Source: Actinomadura oligospora ATCC 43269 (lineage in GTDB: Bacteria > Actinomycetota > Actinomycetes > Streptosporangiales > Streptosporangiaceae). From it: DNA of 64,000 bases. The DNA lies in assembly GCF_000518265.1 (NCBI RefSeq), contig NZ_JADG01000010.1, forward strand, positions 248,001 through 312,000, given 5' to 3'. A model generated the notes under the pieces. The model did no database searches. It was given only the letters and a program-made list of their open reading frames with translations, and had not been told where the DNA came from. A program made the translations under genes and the position numbers. This document shows, one piece after another, positions 25,415 through 33,296 of this stretch; the first letter of the stretch is position 1; every line of letters starts with the position of its first letter.

Positions 25415-25444
25415 GTACAAAACATTGCAGTACTATCTTTGTAC
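25415..25444. promoter_or_regulatory. Operator-like inverted repeat before the MarR gene
   Basis: GTACAAA (25415-25421) is repeated inverted as TTTGTAC (25438-25444), 16 bp apart. A -10-like TACTAT lies between the arms at 25431-25436. It is in the shared region of the divergent small membrane protein and the MarR gene, and resembles the TACAA/TTGTA half-sites of OhrR operators. Confidence 0.5.
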
Positions 25445-25470
25445 CCCACAAGAGCGCGTCTGGAGGAATC

Positions 25471-25941
25471 GTGGCCGGTGATCTGCGCGACATCCCCAAC
25501 CCGTTGGCGTTGGAGAACCAGGTCTGCTTCGCCCTGGTGGTGGCCTCGCGGAGCGTCCTGGCGCACTACCGCCCGATCCTCGAGCCGATGGGCCTGACCC
25601 ACCCGCAGTACCTGGTGATGCTGGCGCTCTGGGAGCACCGCCAGCTGTCGATCAAGAAGCTCAGCGCCCTGCTCCAGCTCGACCCCGGCACGCTGTCGCC
25701 GCTGCTCAAGCGCCTGGAGGCCGCCGGGCTCATCCGCCGCGCGCGGGACGTCCGCGACGAGCGCCTGCTGGCCGTCACGGTCACGCCCGCGGGCGAGGCC
25801 CTGCGGAAGGAGGCGGAGAACATCCCCGCCACGATCATGGAGCGCCTGGGCATGAGCCTGGACGAGCTCCAGGACCTCCACCGCACCCTCACCCGCGTCA
25901 TCGCCGCCGCAGCGGAAGCCCCCACCCCCGGCACCACCTGA
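25471..25941 (+). CDS. OhrR-like MarR-family regulator
   Basis: A 156-aa protein starting with GTG after TGGAGGAATC. The N-terminal ALENQVCFALVVASR places C19 at the peroxide-sensing cysteine of OhrR. The winged helix (LSALLQLDPGTLSPLLKRLEAAGLI, wing RDVRDERLLAV) is typical MarR. OhrR normally represses ohr (organic hydroperoxide reductase), but no ohr gene is adjacent; the divergent 65-aa membrane protein is the only evident neighbour target. Confidence 0.85.
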   Translation: MAGDLRDIPNPLALENQVCFALVVASRSVLAHYRPILEPMGLTHPQYLVMLALWEHRQLSIKKLSALLQLDPGTLSPLLKRLEAAGLIRRARDVRDERLLAVTVTPAGEALRKEAENIPATIMERLGMSLDELQDLHRTLTRVIAAAAEAPTPGTT

Positions 25942-25959
25942 TCCCACGACACCGTCGCG

Positions 25960-26160
25960 GCCAGGAGTTGGTCGGCCTCGGCCTCGGCGAGGCGGAGGAC
26001 GGGGCGAGGAGGCCCGGGAAGCGCCGGCCCAGGGCCTCGGCGCGTGGCCGGACGCGGCGGTCGCGGCCGTCCACGGCCGCGCTGATCAGGCCCGCGGAAG
26101 CGTCGGCGGCCGAGCCTTCCGCCGGTTCCGCCGCGAGGACATCGTTCTGACCACGCCCGC
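25960..26160 (-). pseudogene. Possible MarR-type winged-helix fragment
   Basis: In the 368-bp stretch between two rightward genes, a leftward frame reads AGLISAAVDGRDRRVRP, reminiscent of a MarR wing (GLVxRxxDxxDRRxx). After a frame change it continues with AEAEADQLLAA. No start or full domain is present. Otherwise nothing is seen until the promoter area of the next gene. Confidence 0.25.
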
Positions 26161-26309
26161 GTTACAGCCCCCGGTCGTGAGGACGGTAAACGTCAATACC
26201 TCTGCGGATTTGCCATATCCACCATTGCGGCCGGACCGCTTTTGGGTGATCATGAACGAGTGGCTGCGGCCCACCGGTGCCTGTCCGGTTCTGGGGGAGG
26301 ATCTCTGAC

Positions 26310-26852
26310 ATGGTTCTGGCTGTTGTCGGCTTGGTACTTGTCGGTGTTGTCGGTGTCCTGAACCTGGCCATTCTCCTGGTGGTCCTCCGCAAGTGGCGGG
26401 AAGGCGATGCGGCAGCCCTTCTCACAGATGCGTCCGGTATCCGTGTCAGGACGATCGACCGGATCCCGAATTTCTCGGCCCGGGCTCTGGACGGGACTCC
26501 GGTCACCGAGAGAGCCCTTCTCGGGAAAGAGGCCCTCGTCGGATTCTTCTCGCTCACCTGCAAGGCATGCCGCGACGCCGTTCCCCTCTTCGCGGACCAC
26601 GCCGAACGGCTCCGCGCCACCGGCGGGACGTCCCTGGCGGTCGTCCACGGGATCGACGCGGCCGGCAGTGACCTCGTCGTCATGCTCCGCGACGCCATGG
26701 ACATCGTGATCGCCGAGGACGAGAAGGCCGAGTTGTCGAGGAGGTACGGGGCCAAGCACTACCCGACCTACGCCTGGTACGACTCCAACGGCAGGGTGAC
26801 CTCGGCGGGCGTGGGAGTCGCCGCCCTGCGCACTGAGATGGCCGTCCCCTAG
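26310..26852 (+). CDS. TlpA/MauD-like membrane-anchored thioredoxin
   Basis: A 180-aa protein with GGGGGAGG ~9 nt before the ATG at 26310. Residues 5-26 form one membrane helix. The thioredoxin-like domain follows (IPNFSARALDGTPV, then FFSLTCKACRDAVPLF) with a C84-x-x-C87 active site facing the outside, and HYPTYAWYD as the cis-Pro region. MauD-type proteins reduce or isomerise disulfides in exported proteins. It is the first gene of the cysteine-rich peptide locus, 198 bp before the precursor, and pairs with a second MauD-like gene at 28000. Role inferred: disulfide formation or proofreading of the six-Cys peptide. Confidence 0.85.
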   Translation: MVLAVVGLVLVGVVGVLNLAILLVVLRKWREGDAAALLTDASGIRVRTIDRIPNFSARALDGTPVTERALLGKEALVGFFSLTCKACRDAVPLFADHAERLRATGGTSLAVVHGIDAAGSDLVVMLRDAMDIVIAEDEKAELSRRYGAKHYPTYAWYDSNGRVTSAGVGVAALRTEMAVP

Positions 26853-26969
26853 CCGGTCACGAGTACCGAACCGCCCGGGGCGCCATCGAGGCGCCGAACA
26901 CCCTGGCCACGAGTGACGTGCCGAACCCTGGGCGCGCTCGAGGAGCCGCCCCCCCATGCCTCGCCGGCC

Positions 26970-27056
26970 ATGTCCGCCGTGATCGAACCCTGCTCGGCGT
27001 GCTCGGCCCGCGTGGAGGAACCCATCCACCCCTTCCAGAAGGAGGACCCATGCTGA
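26970..27056 (+). CDS. Possible 28-aa CxxC peptide overlapping the precursor
   Basis: A tiny frame, MSAVIEPCSACSARVEEP and onward, ends ...EDPC and overlaps the six-Cys precursor start by 7 bp. An in-frame GTG at 26913 would make it 47 aa. Third codon positions are ~90% G/C, but no ribosome-binding site is visible, so it may be chance. If real it might be a translationally coupled small redox peptide or second substrate. Confidence 0.2.
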   Translation: MSAVIEPCSACSARVEEPIHPFQKEDPC

Positions 27057-27253
27057 AGAGCATGACCGAGCGTGTCACCCGCGCCATCGAGGTGCTGCTT
27101 CCCTCGACCGCCGCAGACGCCGGGTGCCCGCCGGACACATACCAGCAATACAAACTCATAGGCGGCGTCTGTTTCGTTCGCGTCTGCTCCTACAGGGGCG
27201 ACTGCTCGGTCTACTGCGGCCCCTGGTACAGCACCAACAACAACAACTGCTGA
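27050..27253 (+). CDS. Six-cysteine precursor peptide, putative
   Basis: A 67-aa peptide with GGAGGACCC immediately before the ATG at 27050. Residues 1-20 form a short amphipathic helix (MLKSMTERVTRAIEVLL) rather than a classic Sec signal. Residues 22-24 (ADA) fit an Ala-x-Ala signal-peptidase site, which would release a 43-residue peptide starting GCPPDTYQQY. Cysteines are at 26, 41, 46, 52, 56 and 67, enough for three disulfides or thioethers. The tail STNNNNC is unusual. Its neighbours are two MauD-like thioredoxins, MauE, an ABC exporter and an S26 peptidase, so it is the likely substrate of all of them. A hairpin follows the stop. Confidence 0.8.
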   Translation: MLKSMTERVTRAIEVLLPSTAADAGCPPDTYQQYKLIGGVCFVRVCSYRGDCSVYCGPWYSTNNNNC

Positions 27254-27286
27254 TGACGGACCGGCTCGCGTGACACTCGCTTGAAA

Positions 27287-27322
27287 TCCGCGTGGCCGCC
27301 CCTCCGAGGACGGCCACGCGGA
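27287..27322 (+). terminator. Intercistronic hairpin after the precursor gene
   Basis: TCCGCGTGGCCG (27287-27298) pairs perfectly with 27311-27322 across a 12-nt loop. It sits 34 bp after the precursor stop and 100 bp before mauE. A partial terminator or RNA stabiliser here would yield more precursor than enzyme mRNA, as is usual in peptide operons. Confidence 0.7.
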
Positions 27323-27422
27323 CCCGGCGAAGACACCGGAAACCGGTTCGGAGGCCGTCCGAACCCGAGAATCCGGGCGAGGGCGGTCTAAGCTTTCGGC
27401 ACCCTCTCATCCAGGAGCATCC

Positions 27423-27965
27423 GTGCTGTACGTATCGCTTGCCTGCCGCATCACGCTGGCCATGGTGATGACGCTCGCGGCGGTGGCCAAACTGCGTTCA
27501 CCCGGTGATTTCGCCGATTCCCTGAAGAACTTCGACTTCATTCCGGTGTGGTCGCGCCGTCCACTGACCTGGCTCGTCCCCGCGGCCGAACTGCTCATCA
27601 CGCTGCTGCTCGCCGTGCCCGCCACCGTCACGGTCGGCTTCGTCGCCGCCGCGCTGTTCTGCGTGGGCCTGACCGCGATCCCGACCGTGGTCGTGCTCCG
27701 CGGGACGCAGGTGAAATGCGCCTGCTTCGGCGCCAGTGAGGTGCCCATGAGCGGCTGGCACATCGCCCGCAACGCGGTGCTGCTGGCGGCGGCGGTCCTG
27801 GGCTCGATCGTGACGTTCTCCGTCGGCGGCGGCGTTCCCGGCGAGGTGGCCGGGATCGTGCTGGCCGTGGTCGCGGCGGGCCTGCTGACCGCTCTGACCG
27901 TCTTCGTCGACGATATCGCCGCGCTCTTCCAGACCCCGGTCGTGACCGGGGGCCGCGGCCGGTGA
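27423..27965 (+). CDS. MauE-like membrane oxidoreductase component
   Basis: A 180-aa protein starting with GTG after CCAGGAGCATCC. It has four to five membrane helices with the DoxX/MauE pattern (ITLAMVMTLAAVAKLRSPGDFADSL) and the conserved extracytoplasmic KCACFGA motif (C99, C101). In methylamine utilisation, MauE works with MauD to form disulfides in the small subunit of methylamine dehydrogenase. Here it is followed 34 bp later by a MauD-like gene, and the only cysteine-rich partner is the preceding peptide. Predicted role: electron exchange between the membrane and the MauD thioredoxins. Confidence 0.85.
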   Translation: MLYVSLACRITLAMVMTLAAVAKLRSPGDFADSLKNFDFIPVWSRRPLTWLVPAAELLITLLLAVPATVTVGFVAAALFCVGLTAIPTVVVLRGTQVKCACFGASEVPMSGWHIARNAVLLAAAVLGSIVTFSVGGGVPGEVAGIVLAVVAAGLLTALTVFVDDIAALFQTPVVTGGRGR

Positions 27966-27999
27966 GCGGCCGGAACCTCCGGAGCCGGAAAGGACATCT

Positions 28000-28596
28000 G
28001 TGGACTTCCTCGTCGCCGGGCTCGTCCTGGTCACGGTGCTCACCGGGCTGAACCTCGTGCTGACCCTGGCCCTGGTGCGCCGCTGGCGCGCCCGCGGGAG
28101 CACCCCACCGGCGGACCATGACCACGACCACGGCCACGACGACGGCGGGGATGGCCGGGAGCCGGAGCTGGGCATCGCGCCCGGCGACCGGATGCCCGAC
28201 TTCACCGCGACCACCCTGGACGGCACGACGGTCGGCGCGGACGAGCTGGCCGGCCGTCCAACGCTCGTCGCCTTCCTGTCGCTGGACTGCTCGACCTGCG
28301 ACGAGAGCGTCCCGGCGCTCGCCGAGCGGGCACGCCTGGTCCAGAACGCGGGAGGTCGCGTCCTGGCGACGGTGGTCGGGGTCGACGCGTCCGACGGTGA
28401 GCTGACCTCGCGGCTCGTCGGAATCGCAGACCACATCGTCCCCGAGTTCCTCGACGCGCCCGTCGGGACGGCGTTCGGCGCGCGCCTCTACCCGGGGTTC
28501 GCCCACTACGGCCCCGACGGGGTCGTGACCGCCGCCGGCCTCAGCCCGCGGGAGCTGGACGAGACCGTGCCCTCGTCCCTGCCCTCGCTGCCGTGA
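28000..28596 (+). CDS. Second TlpA/MauD-like thioredoxin with His-rich linker
   Basis: A 198-aa protein starting with GTG after GGAAAGGACATCT. One N-terminal membrane helix (4-26) is followed by a histidine/aspartate-rich linker (DHDHDHGHDD, residues 39-48) that may bind metal. The thioredoxin domain follows, with MPDFTATTLDG and the active site C97-S-T-C100 (FLSLDCSTCDESVP). It is the MauD partner of the preceding MauE. Its stop overlaps the ABC exporter start (GTGA), which indicates translational coupling. The His-rich linker is absent from the first MauD-like protein. Confidence 0.87.
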   Translation: MDFLVAGLVLVTVLTGLNLVLTLALVRRWRARGSTPPADHDHDHGHDDGGDGREPELGIAPGDRMPDFTATTLDGTTVGADELAGRPTLVAFLSLDCSTCDESVPALAERARLVQNAGGRVLATVVGVDASDGELTSRLVGIADHIVPEFLDAPVGTAFGARLYPGFAHYGPDGVVTAAGLSPRELDETVPSSLPSLP

Positions 28597-30458
28597 GCGG
28601 CGCCGACGACAGGGCGGAGCCCCGCGTCTCGGTCGTCCGGGGGATGAGGGCGGCGTACGCGCTCGCCTGGCAGGCGAGCCCCGGAACGCTGCTCCTCCAG
28701 CTGGTCACGGCCATGGTCGGCGGCATGGCGCCGGTCGCCACCGCGTGGCTGACCAAGGTCGCGCTCGACGAGCTCACCGCGTTCCACCCCCGGATGGGGG
28801 CGCTGGCGTGGACGGCGTCCGGCATCGGCGTTCTCGGCATCGCCATGGCCTCATCGGCGGCCGTCACGACCTACGCGCAGGGACGCGCCAGGCGGGCCAT
28901 CGGCCTGCTGTCCCAGGACCGTGTGTTCGCCGCGGTCAACCGCATGAACGGACTGGCCCGCCTGGAGGACCCGCGGTTCCACGACCGGCTGCGGCTGGCC
29001 CAGCAGTCCGCCGAGCACGCCCCGGACCAGCTCGTCCAGATGGGCCTGTCCACCCTGCAGGGAACGCTCGGCGTCATCGGCTTCGTCAGCACGCTGCTGA
29101 TGATCAACCCGATCATGGCCGGTGCCGCCCTGGTGGCCGCCGTCCCCGCCCTGATCGCTCACCTGATGCTGAGCCGCCGTCGGGCCGGGCTGCTGTGGCA
29201 GACCAGCCCCGGCCTGCGGCGCAAGCTCTTCTACCAGATGCTGCTGAGCGATCTGCAGGCCGCCAAGGAGATCCGCCTGTTCGGGCTGGGCGGCTTCCTG
29301 CACGGCCGGATGCTCACCGAGCTGCGCGCCACCAACGACGCCGAGGACCGGCTCGAACGCGGCGTCGTCCGCGTCCAGGTTTTCCTCGCCGCGCTGGGGG
29401 CGCTGCTCGCCGCGGTCGGACTGGTGTGGGCCGTCCACGCCGCTGCCCAGAGGACGATCAGCATCGGCGACGTCTCGGTGTTCATCGGCGCCCTCGCCGG
29501 GCTTCAGGGTGGACTCAGCGTGCTCGTCCAGGGCATCGCGACCGGACACCAGTCCGCCCTGGTCTTCCACCACTACCTGACGGTGGTCGACGCCGAGGAC
29601 GACCTGGCCCCGCCCGCATCCGGCGGTGAGGCCGCCCCGCTGACCGGCGGCATCGAACTCCGCGACGTGTGGTTCCGGTACAACGAGGACGCGCCGTGGG
29701 TGCTGCGCGGCCTGAACCTGACCATCCCGCACGGCACCAGCCTCGCCGTCGTCGGCCTCAACGGCGCGGGCAAGAGCACCCTCGTCAAACTCCTCTGCCG
29801 CTTCTACGACCCGCAGCGCGGCGCCGTCCTCTGGGACGGTGTCGACATCCGCGACATCCCGGTCGCGGAGTTCCGCCAACGCATCGGCGCGGTGTTCCAG
29901 GACTACATGGACTACGACCTCACCGCAGCCGAGAACATCGGCCTCGGCGACCTCACCGCCATCGACGACCTCGACCGGATCCGCACCTCCGCCGAACGCG
30001 CCGGCGTCGACGAGATCGTCGAACGCCTCCCGGCGGGATACGACACGCTCCTCAGCCGGGTCTTCCACGCGGGCGACGAGGAGGGCGACGCGCAGGTCAA
30101 CGGCGTGCACCTCTCCGGCGGCCAGTGGCAGCGCCTCGCCCTGGCCCGCGGCCTGATGCGCCAGGGCCGCGACCTGATGATCCTGGACGAGCCCAGCTCC
30201 GGCCTCGACGCCATCGCCGAGACCGCCGTCCACGACCGGCTGCGTGAACTCCGCACCGGCTCCACCAGCATCCTGGTCTCCCACCGCCTCAGCGCCGTCC
30301 GCCGAGCCGATCACATCGTCGTCGTCCAGGACGGCCGGATCCTGGAAAGCGGCGACCACACCACCCTCATGGCAACCCCGGACGGCGCCTACGCCCGGCT
30401 CTTCACCAGCCAGGCCGAGGGCTACCAGGCGGACCCGACCCCGGTGGCCGCCGAATGA
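28593..30458 (+). CDS. ABC exporter, fused permease and ATPase
   Basis: A 621-aa half-transporter of the peptide/lipid exporter type. Residues ~20-330 contain six membrane helices. The nucleotide-binding domain has Walker A VVGLNGAGKSTLVKLL near 390, an extended loop before the signature (RVFHAGDEEGDAQVNGVHLSGGQWQRLALARG), Walker B LMILDEPSSGLDAIAE and the H-loop LVSHRLSAV. It lacks an N-terminal C39 peptidase, so leader removal must be done by another enzyme, plausibly the S26 protease encoded next. It overlaps both neighbours by 4 bp. Predicted to export the six-Cys peptide as a homodimer. Confidence 0.9.
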   Translation: MSGADDRAEPRVSVVRGMRAAYALAWQASPGTLLLQLVTAMVGGMAPVATAWLTKVALDELTAFHPRMGALAWTASGIGVLGIAMASSAAVTTYAQGRARRAIGLLSQDRVFAAVNRMNGLARLEDPRFHDRLRLAQQSAEHAPDQLVQMGLSTLQGTLGVIGFVSTLLMINPIMAGAALVAAVPALIAHLMLSRRRAGLLWQTSPGLRRKLFYQMLLSDLQAAKEIRLFGLGGFLHGRMLTELRATNDAEDRLERGVVRVQVFLAALGALLAAVGLVWAVHAAAQRTISIGDVSVFIGALAGLQGGLSVLVQGIATGHQSALVFHHYLTVVDAEDDLAPPASGGEAAPLTGGIELRDVWFRYNEDAPWVLRGLNLTIPHGTSLAVVGLNGAGKSTLVKLLCRFYDPQRGAVLWDGVDIRDIPVAEFRQRIGAVFQDYMDYDLTAAENIGLGDLTAIDDLDRIRTSAERAGVDEIVERLPAGYDTLLSRVFHAGDEEGDAQVNGVHLSGGQWQRLALARGLMRQGRDLMILDEPSSGLDAIAETAVHDRLRELRTGSTSILVSHRLSAVRRADHIVVVQDGRILESGDHTTLMATPDGAYARLFTSQAEGYQADPTPVAAE

Positions 30459-30907
30459 CCGGGGCCCTGACCTGGGCCGCCGTTCCGGCCGTCCTCCTCG
30501 GCGCCGCGCTGGCCGCCCGGTCACTCCTCTCCGTGGTCACCGTCCGGGGCGGCAGCATGACCCCGACCCTGGACGACGGCGACGTCCTGCTCGTCCTGCG
30601 CCACCGGCGCCGCGCCCGACCTGGCCGGATCGTCGTCGTCCCACGCCCCGACCCCGTGACGGGCTGGACCGCCGCCCCGACCAGAACGGCCTGGTACGTC
30701 AAGCGGGTCATCGCCGCCCCCGGCGACCCCACACCGTCCTGGGTCGCGGGAGACCAACCCGACCGCGTCCCGCCGTCCATGCTCGCCCTCCGCGGCGACC
30801 ACCCCCGCTCCGAAGACTCCAAGCAGTGGGGCCTCTGCCCAACGTCCCAGATGTACGGCGTCGTCCTCTTCCGCCTGAGAACAGCCTCCAGTGATCCCGC
30901 TCGTTGA
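30455..30907 (+). CDS. S26-family signal peptidase
   Basis: A 150-aa membrane protease starting with ATG in an ATGA overlap with the exporter. It has one N-terminal membrane helix, then catalytic Ser34 in VRGGSMTPTLDDGDVLLV and catalytic Lys83 in WYVKRVIAAPGD, and ends with the box-E-like LRGDHPRSEDSKQWG. It is shorter than housekeeping LepB (~250 aa) and resembles dedicated processing peptidases. Position at the end of the operon suggests it cuts the precursor after the ADA motif during or after export. Confidence 0.87.
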   Translation: MTGALTWAAVPAVLLGAALAARSLLSVVTVRGGSMTPTLDDGDVLLVLRHRRRARPGRIVVVPRPDPVTGWTAAPTRTAWYVKRVIAAPGDPTPSWVAGDQPDRVPPSMLALRGDHPRSEDSKQWGLCPTSQMYGVVLFRLRTASSDPAR

Positions 30908-31064
30908 CCGGCGAAAGCCCCGGGTCTCCTCAAACCGGTATTCGGAAGGCAGCTTTCTCTCACGGGTGCGCGCCGTATCTCCCCACCGGTTGATCGGACG
31001 GCCGTGTGCGGCTTGAATGCGGGCGATCACTTGAGAAGAGGCGCGCGTCCCAGGAGGCCGACCG

Positions 31065-32102
31065 GTGGGCAGACCCGAGCGGCCGCTGGACCGTGACGCC
31101 GGGCCTGTGCCCGCGTTCGCGGACGAGCTCCGGAAGCTGCGCCGGAAGGCGGGCAGCCCGTCCTACAGGGTGCTCGCCGCGCGAGCGAACTACTCCCACA
31201 CGGTCCTGTCGGACGCGACCCGCGGTGAACGCCTGCCCACCCTCGCGGTGACGCTGGCGTTCGTCCGCGCCTGTGGGGGCGATCCCGCCGAATGGGAGGT
31301 CCGCTGGCACCTGCACCGCCAGCTCGCCGAGGGCCTTCTCGTGCAGCCCGCCGCGAACACCGCCGATCTGGCGGACACGGTCGACGCGGCAGCGGCTGAC
31401 ACGGTGGCCTCGGGAACCTCGGCGTCCGCCATGGACGCCACGTCCCTTGAGGGCGCGGCACCACCGGCGCACGGGACATCGGATCGCACGGCGGCGTCCG
31501 TGCCGGGAGGGACGCCTCCGGGCCGTCCGCCTGGGACACGGCCGATCGGCGGGATCGTCCGTCACGCGGCGGTCGCCGCCGTCGTCGCGGTCCTCGCGGG
31601 GACGTGCGGCTGGTGGCTGCGTCCCGCCACCTCGTCCGCGCCCGCCGCCGCGACCGGCCCGTCCGCCCCCGCGTCCGCCCAGGTCGACGACGGCACCGAC
31701 CCCAAGGTCGCCGGATGCACCACGGACGCCTATCCCCGCGACAACATTCCGGTCAGACTCGACCGCCCGGCACGGCTGCACAGCCGCGTCCTGCCCGCCG
31801 GGACGCAAGTCGGGACGGTGTACCTGATCTACTCGGTGAGGTGCGCCGGGGCGTGGGCCAGGTTCGCCCCGACGCCCGGCCTCAATCCCGACCCGAACGA
31901 GACGTCGGCGGCGTCGGTGTCGGTCCAGGTGGACCGTCCGATCGACGGCACATCCTCGCTCTGGCGGATGGGGCACGTCGACTCGATGTACTCCAATCTG
32001 CTGCTGGTCGGCGTCGGCTGCGTGACGGCCGGCGCCACCGTGCGGATGACGGGCCAGGACGCGGTCGGCAGCGCCCACACCAAGTGCCTGGGACGCCCCT
32101 GA
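31065..32102 (+). CDS. Membrane-anchored HTH protein with DUF2690 domain
   Basis: A 345-aa protein starting with GTG after AGGAGG. Residues ~10-85 are an XRE-type HTH (LRKLRRKAGSPSYRVLAARANYSHTVLSDATRG). A long Ala/Thr/Pro-rich linker leads to a membrane helix near residues 166-182 (HAAVAAVVAVLAGTCGWWL). The extracytoplasmic C-terminal ~140 residues match DUF2690, with four cysteines (AGCTTD, YSVRCAGAWARF, VGVGCV, KCLG). It is oriented like the peptide operon and starts 157 bp after it. A transmembrane sensor-regulator role is inferred. Confidence 0.8.
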   Translation: MGRPERPLDRDAGPVPAFADELRKLRRKAGSPSYRVLAARANYSHTVLSDATRGERLPTLAVTLAFVRACGGDPAEWEVRWHLHRQLAEGLLVQPAANTADLADTVDAAAADTVASGTSASAMDATSLEGAAPPAHGTSDRTAASVPGGTPPGRPPGTRPIGGIVRHAAVAAVVAVLAGTCGWWLRPATSSAPAAATGPSAPASAQVDDGTDPKVAGCTTDAYPRDNIPVRLDRPARLHSRVLPAGTQVGTVYLIYSVRCAGAWARFAPTPGLNPDPNETSAASVSVQVDRPIDGTSSLWRMGHVDSMYSNLLLVGVGCVTAGATVRMTGQDAVGSAHTKCLGRP

Positions 32103-32133
32103 CCGCGTCACCTTCCTGACCGCGTCGCGTTCC

Positions 32134-33072
32134 TCAGGCGCCCCGCGCGAAGAAGTCGGCCGCCCGCCGCTCTCCCGCCACCGACCACAACACGAGGGCG
32201 TCCACCGCCATCAGAACCAGGGTGAGGACGACCCCACCGGCGACCGACGGCGGCTTGGAGGCGAACGGCTCGTGCCGGGGCGTCGCGACGTCCCACAGCT
32301 GAACCAGCACGGCCACCCCACCGGCCAGCCCCAAGATGAGCGCCGTGATCGCGTACGCGCGGGCCCACAGCCTGCCCCGGACGAGCCCGACCGCCACCGA
32401 GCCCGTGAGCGCGGCCCCGGCCGCGGCGCCGGGGAAGACGGCGGGTGCGAGCGCCAGCGCCACCAGGCTCCCGAACAGGCCGATCGCGGTCAGCGCCGTG
32501 AAGTACGCCGCCGCCAGCCACACCGATCCCGGAGCGGTCGACGGTCGTGCGCGATCCACCGCGTTCAGCGCCTCCGCGCGTGTCTGAGTGTGACCGCCGA
32601 AATATCGTGCGCCCGCGAGTCCGTAGGGCAGGCGCGCCATCGCCACGCACGCGCCCACGGAGATGAACGCCGCGACCTTCGTCCCGGCTCCGGGGGCGTT
32701 GAGCAGCAGCAGACTGCCGATCCCGCCCAGAGCGGCCACGAAGACCAGGGCGAGCCGAGCCCGCTGGATCCCCAGGTGCACCGCCAGCCCGGCGCCCGCG
32801 GTGAACAGCCCCAGCAGGAGCAGCGCGAGCACCATTCCCGCCGGCGCACCCGACGGGTTCTTCTGGCAGATCCCGTCGCCGGTGGTGCCGTAACAGGGCG
32901 TGCCGTCGAAGGTCTGTCCCGTCGGCTCGGCGAAGGTGGCGACGCTTCCGGCGACCGCGAAGCCGAACATCGACGCTGCCAGCGTGTAGGCGAGGAACGC
33001 CGCGGCGTGCACCTGTTCGGGGATGAGGCGGCGACCCGGCCGGGTGGCCGGGAAGGCGGGCCGGTCGTACAT
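32134..33072 (-). CDS. Polytopic membrane protein of unknown function
   Basis: A 312-aa protein counted from MYDRPAFP at 33072, which has GGAG 8 nt upstream; a longer frame to 33177 lacks an RBS. About seven to eight hydrophobic segments are present. An extracytoplasmic loop after the first segment contains a cysteine pair (GTPCYGTTGDGICQKNPSG), probably a disulfide. I do not recognise the family. It converges with the HTH-DUF2690 gene. Confidence 0.65.
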   Translation of the reverse strand: MYDRPAFPATRPGRRLIPEQVHAAAFLAYTLAASMFGFAVAGSVATFAEPTGQTFDGTPCYGTTGDGICQKNPSGAPAGMVLALLLLGLFTAGAGLAVHLGIQRARLALVFVAALGGIGSLLLLNAPGAGTKVAAFISVGACVAMARLPYGLAGARYFGGHTQTRAEALNAVDRARPSTAPGSVWLAAAYFTALTAIGLFGSLVALALAPAVFPGAAAGAALTGSVAVGLVRGRLWARAYAITALILGLAGGVAVLVQLWDVATPRHEPFASKPPSVAGGVVLTLVLMAVDALVLWSVAGERRAADFFARGA

Positions 33073-33256
33073 GGGCGGCTCCAGTCCACTGGGGTCCGGG
33101 CCGCCGTCCGGCCCGGTGACCCGCCCATTCGGCCAGCTCAACCGGTTGTCCGGACAGTCCCGGACAACCGCTGACAACAGGCCCGCCCGTGACCACGACG
33201 TTCACCGACCGATTCCGAACATGGAGAAGCCGTGTCCGTGCCGACGGCCCCGGGCC

Positions 33257-33286
33257 GCGTGCCCGCGTGTAGGGGCGCGGGCACGC
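33257..33286 (-). terminator. Hairpin downstream of the nucleotidase gene
   Basis: GCGTGCCCGCG (33257-33267) pairs perfectly with 33276-33286. It lies 11 bp past the leftward stop at 33297. Confidence 0.7.
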
Positions 33287-33296
33287 GACACGGGGG

